Notes under the pieces: model-generated
Seen by the model: the letters and a program-made list of their open reading frames with translations, nothing else
Databases searched by the model: none
What the model was told of the DNA's origin: nothing
Position numbers and translations under genes: made by a program
In this document: positions 1 to 7,961 of the stretch, piece by piece
Layout of the letters: the number at the start of each line of letters is the position of its first letter
How positions within the stretch are numbered: position 1 is the first letter of the stretch
NCBI GenBank assembly: GCA_964484465.1
Contig: CAZAFL010000002.1
Span: 62,001-126,000, forward strand
Length of the DNA stretch: 64,000 nt
From: CAZAFL01 sp964484465
Lineage (GTDB): Bacteria; Bacteroidota; Ignavibacteria; UBA10030; SZUA-254
Reading direction: 5' to 3'

Positions 1-1385
1 CATGGTTCTTTCAGGTCGGCAATATCGACGAGATAAAATCCTTTATACCCCGTATTGAGATAAGGATTCAGGTCGTACAATGTTGTTACTTCCTGGTTCG
101 TCAGGTTCTTGATGGTGATGGTGTCGTTTTTCAACATCCGTCCGTAATTACCGATATAGTACCGGAATTTTCTCGTATAAGAACGGATTCCTCCTTCATC
201 ATAATAGTCATCATAAAAATCATAATCATATGACCGGCCACCGTCCAGGAAGAAAACAAGGTTGTTCTGAAATATCTGGCTGATACGTACATTCAATTGT
301 GAGAGGTTGACGGTTTTGAGCTCAATATGTTTTTGTCCGTCGAGCAGCATGTAGATGCCGGATGAGGATGTGAAGCGAAATGACGGGTTCACATTTCCTA
401 TGACGATATCCGCATCATAATCATTTTGAGTTTTTGCGCCGAGGACACTTTCCAAACCTTTCTTTATGGTAAGGTGAAATGCCGAACCGGGCTCAAATTT
501 CCCCCGCAGCGTGAGGCTTTCGCGGTTTCCTTCAAGTGAATACCCTCGTACCGGGTCGATGGTGATAAACGAACGGGCGACGGAGGAATCTATTTCTTGC
601 GAGGTCTTGATAGTTATCCAACTTGTCACGCCATCATAACCAAAATCATGTCCATAAATTTTTACTTCTTCCAGGCCGGGCAGTTTGAATACAAATGGCC
701 GGTCCATCCTGATTGTCGTATTCGTTTCTGTTGAGACAAGCTGGTTATCGAAGGTGATTGAAATGGTTTTTTCCCGTTCCATTTGGGTGACGGCGCCCAG
801 TTCAAGCGGGATAACTTTGTTATTCTGTGTTGAAACGGTGTTAACTCCGGAACGACGTTCCTGGTCGATCGAAAGTTGTATGTGTTTTGCAATTTCCGCG
901 GGATTAACGGCATACGTGAATTCAAGATTTGCCCGGATGCCGACGGTCCGCGAGCGTCCCATTCGGTCGTAAAAAAATTCTGCATTTTTGAGATAGAAAC
1001 TTTCAGTAGCAAACGTGAACTCATCACTCCCCTTGAATGAATGCACTCCGGCAAGATGAGTGAGCAATGCAGTGTTGAATTTCCCTTTGAATTTTGTATC
1101 CCCGGGAAACGGCCCATCAGGACTGAACACTAGCGTTAAGGTATCCTGCCATGTAAACTTCCCCGGAATCTCGGGAGAGAATTCGATGTACGATGTATTC
1201 GTCCATTGGTTTGTAGAATCCTGCTTAACAATCCCCTTCGAAAATCTGATGACAATAGCCTGATTCGCCGGAACGATTCCGTTTGGAAGAGGTGAGACGA
1301 CCTGGAGGACGTCGTTTTCTTTTTTGGAACAGGAGAGGAGCATACAGGCGAACATCAATGGCAGAATGAGCTTACCGCGGTTCAT
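1..1385 (-). CDS. Alpha-2-macroglobulin family lipoprotein, N-terminal part
   Basis: Reading from ATG at 1385 toward position 1 the frame is open for about 461 codons and leaves the window. The protein begins with a lipoprotein signal (MNRGKLILPLMFACMLLSC, lipobox LLSC), then beta-rich sequence with Ig-like strands (for example FSPEIPGKFTWQDTLTLVFS). That matches the N-terminal MG domains of bacterial alpha-2-macroglobulins (YfhM type), periplasmic traps for proteases. The thioester region would lie outside the window. It sits 38 nt downstream of pbpC on the same strand. Pairing of a bacterial A2M with PBP1C is a well-known arrangement, thought to combine protease defence with peptidoglycan repair. 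The name rests mainly on this pairing plus fold-like sequence. Confidence 0.8.
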   Translation of the reverse strand, partial: MNRGKLILPLMFACMLLSCSKKENDVLQVVSPLPNGIVPANQAIVIRFSKGIVKQDSTNQWTNTSYIEFSPEIPGKFTWQDTLTLVFSPDGPFPGDTKFKGKFNTALLTHLAGVHSFKGSDEFTFATESFYLKNAEFFYDRMGRSRTVGIRANLEFTYAVNPAEIAKHIQLSIDQERRSGVNTVSTQNNKVIPLELGAVTQMEREKTISITFDNQLVSTETNTTIRMDRPFVFKLPGLEEVKIYGHDFGYDGVTSWITIKTSQEIDSSVARSFITIDPVRGYSLEGNRESLTLRGKFEPGSAFHLTIKKGLESVLGAKTQNDYDADIVIGNVNPSFRFTSSSGIYMLLDGQKHIELKTVNLSQLNVRISQIFQNNLVFFLDGGRSYDYDFYDDYYDEGGIRSYTRKFRYYIGNYGRMLKNDTITIKNLTNQEVTTLYDLNPYLNTGYKGFYLVDIADLKEP

Positions 1386-1423
1386 AACATCGATCCTTTA
1401 TTGTGGAATGAATAGTGAAAAAG

Positions 1424-3754
1424 CTAAAGTGCATATTTGATTTTGATTTTCACGGAAGAGAGTCTCCCCTTATCGTCCATACAGGTGATTGTATGGTCGC
1501 CTCCGGGAAGAGATAGGAATACCTTTTCATGGGATTTCTTTCGCCCGAGATAACGGTCATCGACGTACCAGATATGCTCGTCAATGTCCAGGGCGGAACT
1601 GGCTTCAAGAGCGATTTTTTGTTTGTCAGAAACGAGAAAGTAGGTCATATCCTGCGATGGGCTGATGATCTTCGGTCCGTCACCGCTGAATAAACGTGTA
1701 CATTCCGGGTTATGAGGCGGTGCCATGGTATACGGGCGGTGAATTTGATCCCAGAAATTCAGAAGCTCCGACGGATATGTTACCATCCCTACAATTTTGT
1801 ACTGATGGTTGCCGATACACGAAGGGCAGTAGGATACTTTCCGGTCGGATGAAACCAGATATTCCTTATCGAATTCGCAGAAACGATTCAGCGACTGCCG
1901 TACTGAATAATAATCTTCGATGAGATGATTGCATCGTGACGTGGGGAGAAGTCCACTTGTTGCACAGACCTCTCTTGTGAGGAGATCGTGGGGTTGAGGA
2001 AGAATAGATTTTTCATGCCGTGTTGAAATTGTGTTAAAGATATCAACCATGAGCGGCGCTGCGGATTTGCTTCCTTTCAAATCAGGGCATCCGCTCATAT
2101 TGACATTACCTACCCACACGCCTACCGTATATTCGGAGGAATATCCCACCGCCCAAGCATCTCGCCGCCCGTAACTTGTTCCGGTTTTGAATGCAACTTT
2201 CGGTAGATTCAGCGAGGACTCAAAGTTGTTGGGCAAATCGGGTCTATCCAGACCAGAAAGGATATCGGTCACCATAAATGCAGTCGAGTGAGAAAAGACT
2301 TGCCTGCCGATTGCTGGCTGCGGTTTGGGCTGCTTGACATACGATGGGGGATAGTATACCCCTCGGCATGGAAAAGAACTATAAGCGGCGGTCAACTCCT
2401 CCAGTGTAATCCCGCATCCTCCAACGATCATGCTTAATCCTAATTTTGTTTTTTGCGGTTGAAGCGATGAGACACCTGAAGACTGCAGGAATTCGACGAA
2501 TGGCTGAACGCCGGCGGCGTGAAGGAGCCTGATCATCGGAACATTCAGCGATCGCCTCAGCGCTTCGTCGGCATACACAAGTCCGGAGTATGTTCCGTCG
2601 TAATTTTCAGCAAGAAAGCCTTCGGCGTCGTAGGGGGTATCGAGGAGGCGGGTTTTTGGAGTCAACATTCCGCGTTCCATCTGGAGCGCGTAGAGAAACG
2701 GTTTCAACGTCGAACCGGGAGAGCGGAGCGCCTTCACAGCATCGACCTGCCCTTCGTCTGAAACATCATCAAAATTTTCCGACCCGACATACGCGACGAT
2801 TTCTTTTGACGCATTATCGATGATAATAACCGCACCATTCTCTACTCCTTTTAATTTCCAGGAACGAAGATGGTTCGAGAGAAGAATTTCGACTGTCTTT
2901 TGGATGTTCAGGTCGAGCGAGCTGTGAATTTCACCTCTTGTCTTGCCGGAACCGAATTTTCGGTCATAACTCTTCTTCAGCCTCAAACAAAAATGCGGTG
3001 CATATTGTGAGAGAGGAATTCGTTTTGCCGCAGCAGGTGTCTGCCATACGATGATGGAATCCTGTCGCGTGAACAATCCTGCTTTTATCCACTCAAGCGC
3101 ACGTTGTTTCCGTTCTTCCAGTAATCGGTCCGGGTTTCGATCCGGGCGCAAACCGTTCGGGTTATTTGGAATTAATATCAAATCGAACAATTGTGCGATG
3201 TTGAGTCGTTCAACAGGTGTTTGATAGTAGATCAAGGAAGCGGATTTCAACCCTTCAATATTTCCGCCGAGAGGTACCATGGAAAGATACATTTCGAGAA
3301 GTTCATCTTTCGAATATTTCCATTCGAGCTGGAGCGCGCGGAACATTTCAACGAATTTGTTGATGTACGTTCGTTCTTTCGGCTCCATCATTCTCGCAAT
3401 CTGCATCGTGAGGGTCGAGGCTCCCGACATCCGCCTGTGTGAAGCGATATTCTGAACGGCCGCGCGGAGGAGGGAAAAAGGATTAACGCCGGGATGATAA
3501 TAAAAGAACCTGTCTTCCTTTCGGATAAGGATTCTCTTAAGCTTTGCGGGAATTTCCTCCGGTGATGTTGTTAACCTCCAGACATTATCTTCTGCAAGAT
3601 AGGCGTGGAGAAATTTACCTTTTCGGTCTGTGATGAGAAGGGAATACGGCTTGGAAGCCGGCAGTGGAAAAAGAGAAGCAAGGGTGAAAAATGTTACAAC
3701 CCCGGACACGCTTACATATAACATCCAGCGTGCCATTCTACGGAACATGTTCAT
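1424..3754 (-). CDS. pbpC: Penicillin-binding protein 1C (bifunctional transglycosylase/transpeptidase)
   Basis: The 776-residue protein polymerises and crosslinks peptidoglycan at the outer face of the inner membrane. Residues 11-32 are a membrane anchor. The family 51 transglycosylase follows, with the EDRFFYYHPGVNP motif near residue 78 and STLTMQIARM near 112. The penicillin-binding domain has SPGSTLKPF (serine acylation site, SxxK), SLN and KTGTSYGRRDAW. The C-terminus carries a beta-sandwich of the BiPBP_C kind, which distinguishes PBP1C from PBP1A/1B. Length fits the family. It lies between the MBL/ferredoxin gene (33 nt gap) and the A2M lipoprotein, so the three probably form one minus-strand unit. 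A start at the third codon, also ATG, is equally possible. Confidence 0.95.
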   Translation of the reverse strand: MNMFRRMARWMLYVSVSGVVTFFTLASLFPLPASKPYSLLITDRKGKFLHAYLAEDNVWRLTTSPEEIPAKLKRILIRKEDRFFYYHPGVNPFSLLRAAVQNIASHRRMSGASTLTMQIARMMEPKERTYINKFVEMFRALQLEWKYSKDELLEMYLSMVPLGGNIEGLKSASLIYYQTPVERLNIAQLFDLILIPNNPNGLRPDRNPDRLLEERKQRALEWIKAGLFTRQDSIIVWQTPAAAKRIPLSQYAPHFCLRLKKSYDRKFGSGKTRGEIHSSLDLNIQKTVEILLSNHLRSWKLKGVENGAVIIIDNASKEIVAYVGSENFDDVSDEGQVDAVKALRSPGSTLKPFLYALQMERGMLTPKTRLLDTPYDAEGFLAENYDGTYSGLVYADEALRRSLNVPMIRLLHAAGVQPFVEFLQSSGVSSLQPQKTKLGLSMIVGGCGITLEELTAAYSSFPCRGVYYPPSYVKQPKPQPAIGRQVFSHSTAFMVTDILSGLDRPDLPNNFESSLNLPKVAFKTGTSYGRRDAWAVGYSSEYTVGVWVGNVNMSGCPDLKGSKSAAPLMVDIFNTISTRHEKSILPQPHDLLTREVCATSGLLPTSRCNHLIEDYYSVRQSLNRFCEFDKEYLVSSDRKVSYCPSCIGNHQYKIVGMVTYPSELLNFWDQIHRPYTMAPPHNPECTRLFSGDGPKIISPSQDMTYFLVSDKQKIALEASSALDIDEHIWYVDDRYLGRKKSHEKVFLSLPGGDHTITCMDDKGRLSSVKIKIKYAL

Positions 3755-3787
3755 CGGGCTATATATGTTGCTCTGCAGAATGTCAAT

Positions 3788-4672
3788 TTACGGGAAGTCC
3801 TCATCGAAATGTGATTTCATCGTGTACACGAGCAATTCTAATTCCCTCATGACCACCTTCGATTCAAGCTTTATCCTCTGACCGTGCCCCGGCAGAATCC
3901 ATGAGAAATGAAAGTTCATGAGGTTTTCCATCGATTGAATCTGGTCGGTCCAAGAATACCAGCATACTTCCTCTGATGCTGATAAGCCTTTTTTCTTTCT
4001 GCTCCACCAGAGATGATCTCCTGTGAACAGGAAATGATTCCTGTAGAGCAACGCACAATGTCCGCGTGTATGGCCGAATGTCGGAATTATCTTGAATTCA
4101 GGAAACAACTGTACCGGCATATTACCGTCAATGACAATTTCTGAGCCAGGTTGTGCCTGAAGCTCCAGCCTATGGATGATGCGTTTGCTCTGGAAATGCT
4201 CTGCGTAACGTTGCGCATCAGCCACATCGTCGCGATGCGTGAGAAAGATGTACTGAATACCGCCCCGGTCTTCAAACGCTTTTTTGAGATGAGGGAGAAA
4301 TTTTGGCGAATCGATGAGCCAGTTGCCGTTGGGATGTTGGATGAAATAACTGTTGCCGCCGTAAGATTTTGGCGAATTGAAGCCGCAAAAAAAGACTTCA
4401 CCTTCGATTTGGAGCGGGAAATCGTTCATTACTTCTTTGCCGTCATTCTTGCCACGGGTGCCGATAGAACCCGTCGGGCATGCAATCAATGCGCGCAGCG
4501 CGTTTCTACAGCTTTCCTGTGTTAACGGCTGGGAATAAACGTACGCGGAATCGTTAGTTTCATCAAAAACTTCGGGGGCAAGTTGTCTGCAGGTATCGCA
4601 GTTTATGCAGGAATTGTCGACGAAGAATTCTCCGTCGACATTTACAGCCAGGGTTTTTGAAAGGTTCGCCAT
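3788..4672 (-). CDS. Ferredoxin-domain metallo-beta-lactamase-fold hydrolase
   Basis: A short ferredoxin-like domain (CINCDTCRQLAPEVF, then ALIACPTGSIG) occupies roughly residues 20-70 and would bind one Fe-S cluster. An MBL-fold domain follows. Its metal motif reads FLTHRDDVADAQRYAEHF rather than the canonical HxHxDH, so one histidine position is Asp. Later metal-ligand regions GHTRGHC and FTGDHLWW are present. Similar ferredoxin/MBL fusions occur in bacteria and plastids, and their substrate is not established to my knowledge. I start at ATG 4672 (MANLSKTLAV) because 18 upstream in-frame residues look unrelated to the domain. It is probably cotranscribed with pbpC. Confidence 0.8.
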   Translation of the reverse strand: MANLSKTLAVNVDGEFFVDNSCINCDTCRQLAPEVFDETNDSAYVYSQPLTQESCRNALRALIACPTGSIGTRGKNDGKEVMNDFPLQIEGEVFFCGFNSPKSYGGNSYFIQHPNGNWLIDSPKFLPHLKKAFEDRGGIQYIFLTHRDDVADAQRYAEHFQSKRIIHRLELQAQPGSEIVIDGNMPVQLFPEFKIIPTFGHTRGHCALLYRNHFLFTGDHLWWSRKKKGLSASEEVCWYSWTDQIQSMENLMNFHFSWILPGHGQRIKLESKVVMRELELLVYTMKSHFDEDFP

Positions 4673-4836
4673 CTTCACGTATACTTTGTCGAATCTATTA
4701 CCCGTTAGACAAAGTATTCTTCCCAACAGAAATTGGAATTACACGATGTAACACTTGTCCTCCCGTCTGCGTTCCCGAAATAAAAAAATATTTTTTGAAC
4801 TTTGTTCAGCACACTAATTTCTTCAAGAATATGAAA

Positions 4837-4864
4837 ATAGTATATGTATAACACCCGTGTCCAA
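4837..4864 (-). promoter_or_regulatory. Possible promoter for the MBL-pbpC-A2M unit
   Basis: Read on the minus strand there is TTGGAC, 16 nt, then TACTAT, about 165 nt upstream of the MBL start. It lies between the nrdJ terminator and the gene. The match is only moderate. Confidence 0.3.
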
Positions 4865-4885
4865 GAGGGTGAGGGAAACGTAAAT

Positions 4886-4918
4886 AAAAAAGGCACGTTA
4901 CTGGAACGTAACGTGCCT
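4886..4918 (-). terminator. Rho-independent terminator of nrdJ
   Basis: A perfect 11-bp stem (AGGCACGTTAC paired with GTAACGTGCCT, 4891-4901 and 4908-4918) with a 6-nt loop is followed on the minus strand by a run of six T. It lies 43 nt past the nrdJ stop. Confidence 0.85.
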
Positions 4919-4960
4919 GTACTATAACTTCGCCTTTAAGTTACTGCAAGATTTTATCCG

Positions 4961-7501
4961 TCATGAACACCCGCTCGTTTCACCGCAGTTCACACACTTA
5001 TAACATGCACCATTTCGTACCATGATGCTTCCGCATTCATGACATGGGGGCGCATCGGATTGGGCGCGGTAGACTTCGTGCTCGTTTTTCGAAGTAGGCG
5101 TTTCATCGCTGGTAGATGCGATCGAGGAATGTACTTTCGCGACATGAGCCGATTCTACGGTTTCAGCAGTCTTACCATTGCCGTTGGTTTCTACTGTGGC
5201 CGGTTGTTCATCCGGCGGAAGGAATTTCTTCCCCAGCCACCGGAAAATGTAATCGCAGATCGATTTTGCAATTGGAATTTCGCGGTTATTGGTGAATCCG
5301 CTCGGTTCGAAGCGCATGTGAGAAAACTTTTCAACGAGTACCCGAAGCGGAACACCGTATTGCAATGCCATCGAGACTGAAGTGGCAAAAGCATCCATGA
5401 GACCGGAAATTGTAGANNNNNNNNNNNNNNNNNNNNNNNNNNNNNNNNNNNNNNNNNNNNNNNNNNNNNNNNNNNNNNNNNNNNNNNNNNNNNNNNNNNN
5501 NNNNNNNNNNNNNNNNACCGCCGACATCATCTTGATATGTCCCATATAATGTATGGAGCGTTCGCCTTTCGCCGGTTTGAACGCGCAATCGAACACGGCG
5601 AGATGCTCTTCCTTTAAGTGCGGTGCTCCTTCGATAGTATCATTCTTTTCGATGTAAGCAGCTATGTGCTCAGTCTGCTCGTCGATGTAGCCGAGTTTCT
5701 TCAACGCAAGAGGCATTGTCTGATTGATGATTTTGATTAACCCTCCGCCGACCAGTTTTTTATATTTAACGAGCGCGATGTCGGGTTCAACGCCAGTCGT
5801 GTCGCAATCCATCATAAATCCTATGGTGCCGGTCGGCGCAAGGACAGTTGTTTGCGAATTCCTGAACCCATATTCTCTGCCGATTGCATAGGCATCGTCC
5901 CATACTTTGCGGGAAGCCGTCAAGAGGTCACTCGGTACTTCCCGGTCATCAATGCGGTCCGCGGCAAGTCCATGCATCTTCATTACACGCAACATAGGTT
6001 CCCGGTTTTTGTGGAAGGCGTTGAAGGGGCCCATTTCTTTCGCGATGAGTGCCGATTGCTTGTACGCCTGCCCGCACATCAATGCAGTAATCGCTGCGGC
6101 GTAAGAACGGCCTTCGTCACTGTCATAAGGGAGTCCGCGTGCCATTAACAGTGCTCCGAGGTTGGCATACCCAAGACCCAAGGGTCTGAAATCATAACTG
6201 TTCTGTGTAATCTTTGGTGTCGGGTAACTTGCATTATCGACTTCAATTTCCTGTGCGGTAATTGTGATAGTCACTGCGTGACAAAAGGCTTCGATGTTGA
6301 ATTCACCGTCGGCTGTCCGGAATTTCATCAGGTTGAGCGATGCGAGATTGCACGCGGAGTCGTCGAGGAACATATATTCACTGCACGGGTTAGAGGCGTT
6401 GATCTGTGCGGTATTCGGGCATGTGTGCCAGTTGTTGATGGTGGTATGGAATTGCATTCCCGGGTCTCCGCAAACCCATGCCGCTTCCGCCATCTCCTTC
6501 ATCAGATCGCGCGCACGGTATTTACCCATTGGCTTGTGATCCTGAACAGACTTTGTCGTCCATCCTTTATCCTCAATGACGCCGCGCATGAACTCGTCCG
6601 TCACACGGACTGAGTGATTTGCATTCTGGTAGAAGATGGAATCGTACGCACCCCCGGGTACGTTAAATCCGCCGTCGTATCCTGCTTCAATAAGCGACCA
6701 GGCCTTTTTCTCTTCTTCAGCTTTGCACCGGATGAAATCCAGAATGTCCGGATGCTCTGCATTAAGAATAACCATCTTCGCTGCACGTCGTGTTTTCCCG
6801 CCTGATTTAATTACCCCGGCAAATGCATCATACCCTTTCATAAAGGATACGGGTCCGGATGCTGTTCCTCCTCCGGAGAGCGTTTCTTTCGATGAGCGAA
6901 GAAGAGAGAGATTTGACCCCGTGCCGGAGCCCCATTTGAAGAGTCTTCCTTCAGTCTTCGCCAGTTCCAAAATCGAATCCATTGTATCTTCGACGGAGTT
7001 AATGAAACACGCTGAACATTGGGGCTTCTCTTCGATGCCGCAGTTAAACCAGACAGGGCTGTTGAATGACATGTACTGGTTGACAAGCAGGAAGGTGAGC
7101 TCGTCGCGGAATGTTGTAGCATCCTGCTCACTTGCAAAATATTTTCCTTTCTTTCCCCACTCGGTCATTGTGCGGGCGACACGGTCGACGAGGTTGCGTA
7201 CGCTGTTTTCGCGCTCGGGCGTTCCGATTTTCCCGTGAAAATATTTTGACGCGACAACATTGGTTGCGGTCAACGACCAGAATTTCGGGACCTCCACATC
7301 TTTCTGCTCGAAGATCGTTTCACCCTTCTCATTCGTGATAGCGGCCGTTCGAAGTTCCCATTCTATGACATCAAACGGATGGACATCGGGTTTTGTATAA
7401 TAGCGTTTGATAGTGAGCCCACGCTGTGCCTGGACTACTTCTTCGCGGGCGGGAGTGGGTGCCGAAGTCCCGCCGAGAATGGTCATCTCGGGTTTTGCCA
7501 T
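4961..7501 (-). CDS. nrdJ: Adenosylcobalamin-dependent ribonucleotide reductase (class II), interrupted by an assembly gap
   Basis: This enzyme reduces ribonucleotides to deoxyribonucleotides using coenzyme B12 and needs no oxygen. The N-terminal half has the NrdJ signature regions: FNSPVWFNCGI with the first redox cysteine, QCSACFI, GSGTGSNLS, NPCSEYMFLDDSACNLASLNL with the active-site residues, and LAPTGTIGFMMDCDTTGVEPD. The C-terminus has STISGLMDAFATSVSMALQ, FRWLGKKFL and a Cys-rich tail (CHECGSIMVRNGACYKCVNC) typical of the family. The 100-N gap removes the segment after HIKMMSA, where relatives have the VQPF-SGAISKT region and more. The true protein is therefore longer than the 846 residues read through the gap. 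It is monocistronic by appearance, with its own promoter and terminator. Confidence 0.95.
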   Translation of the reverse strand: MAKPEMTILGGTSAPTPAREEVVQAQRGLTIKRYYTKPDVHPFDVIEWELRTAAITNEKGETIFEQKDVEVPKFWSLTATNVVASKYFHGKIGTPERENSVRNLVDRVARTMTEWGKKGKYFASEQDATTFRDELTFLLVNQYMSFNSPVWFNCGIEEKPQCSACFINSVEDTMDSILELAKTEGRLFKWGSGTGSNLSLLRSSKETLSGGGTASGPVSFMKGYDAFAGVIKSGGKTRRAAKMVILNAEHPDILDFIRCKAEEEKKAWSLIEAGYDGGFNVPGGAYDSIFYQNANHSVRVTDEFMRGVIEDKGWTTKSVQDHKPMGKYRARDLMKEMAEAAWVCGDPGMQFHTTINNWHTCPNTAQINASNPCSEYMFLDDSACNLASLNLMKFRTADGEFNIEAFCHAVTITITAQEIEVDNASYPTPKITQNSYDFRPLGLGYANLGALLMARGLPYDSDEGRSYAAAITALMCGQAYKQSALIAKEMGPFNAFHKNREPMLRVMKMHGLAADRIDDREVPSDLLTASRKVWDDAYAIGREYGFRNSQTTVLAPTGTIGFMMDCDTTGVEPDIALVKYKKLVGGGLIKIINQTMPLALKKLGYIDEQTEHIAAYIEKNDTIEGAPHLKEEHLAVFDCAFKPAKGERSIHYMGHIKMMSAXXXXXXXXXXXXXXXXXXXXXXXXXXXXXXXXXXSTISGLMDAFATSVSMALQYGVPLRVLVEKFSHMRFEPSGFTNNREIPIAKSICDYIFRWLGKKFLPPDEQPATVETNGNGKTAETVESAHVAKVHSSIASTSDETPTSKNEHEVYRAQSDAPPCHECGSIMVRNGACYKCVNCGETSGCS
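5417..5516. other. Assembly gap of 100 N inside nrdJ
   Basis: Exactly 100 N, the usual placeholder for a gap of unknown length. The reading frame happens to continue across it. In class II reductases the segment between the two flanks is clearly longer than 33 residues, so sequence is missing. Confidence 0.97.
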
Positions 7502-7961
7502 TTCTTAAAATCTCCTCAAATTGCTGTTGAATGAATAAATTCCGTAACAGGCACAATGCCTGAATGTATCAATGTAAGTGTTCGCCCTTGAATTTTGCGT
7601 CTTATGTACATAGTTCTATTCCCAATAGTCTCCGGCGTACTACGCTTTGCGGAAGGAAAAAATCCCTTGCCGGCTGACCCCCGTTTCGGTTACCGACAAT
7701 GGTTCAAAATATATAGACTTGCAGGTAATAAGTCAAGTGAAAAATTATTAAAATTTTCTGAGAGAAAGATTTTACATAACAAAAGACATTTTTTACTTGA
7801 CACGAAGTGCAAAAAGACCTCAAAATCGCCAATGTGACATTCGTCAAAAATCATGTGATTTGAGACGTGTTGACAGCTTAGGGGACGATTCTTGATTTTG
7901 AAATTTGCAGAGAGTAAGTTATCCTCGGGTTCTTCATGAACATCAGAAAAAAAACATTCGT
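7502..7961. other. Divergent intergenic region between nrdJ and the acyl-CoA synthetase
   Basis: About 460 nt without a convincing gene. It holds a good minus-strand promoter (7708-7736) that leaves nrdJ a leader of about 200 nt, an inverted repeat AAATCA-TG-TGATTT at 7848-7861, and a plus-strand TTGACA at 7870-7875 with a weak -10 (TGATTT, 7893-7898). I looked for a cobalamin aptamer in the nrdJ leader and found no B12-box sequence. Confidence 0.6.
7708..7736 (-). promoter_or_regulatory. Promoter of nrdJ
   Basis: On the minus strand TTGACT (7736-7731), 17 nt, TATATT (7713-7708). Transcription would start near 7701, giving a long untranslated leader before the ATG at 7501. Confidence 0.65.

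Noticed and set aside
6636..7238. 200-codon open frame on the plus strand inside nrdJ
   Set aside because: It lies antisense to a clearly coding, conserved gene, its product has biased low-complexity composition and no domain, and no ribosome-binding site supports it.
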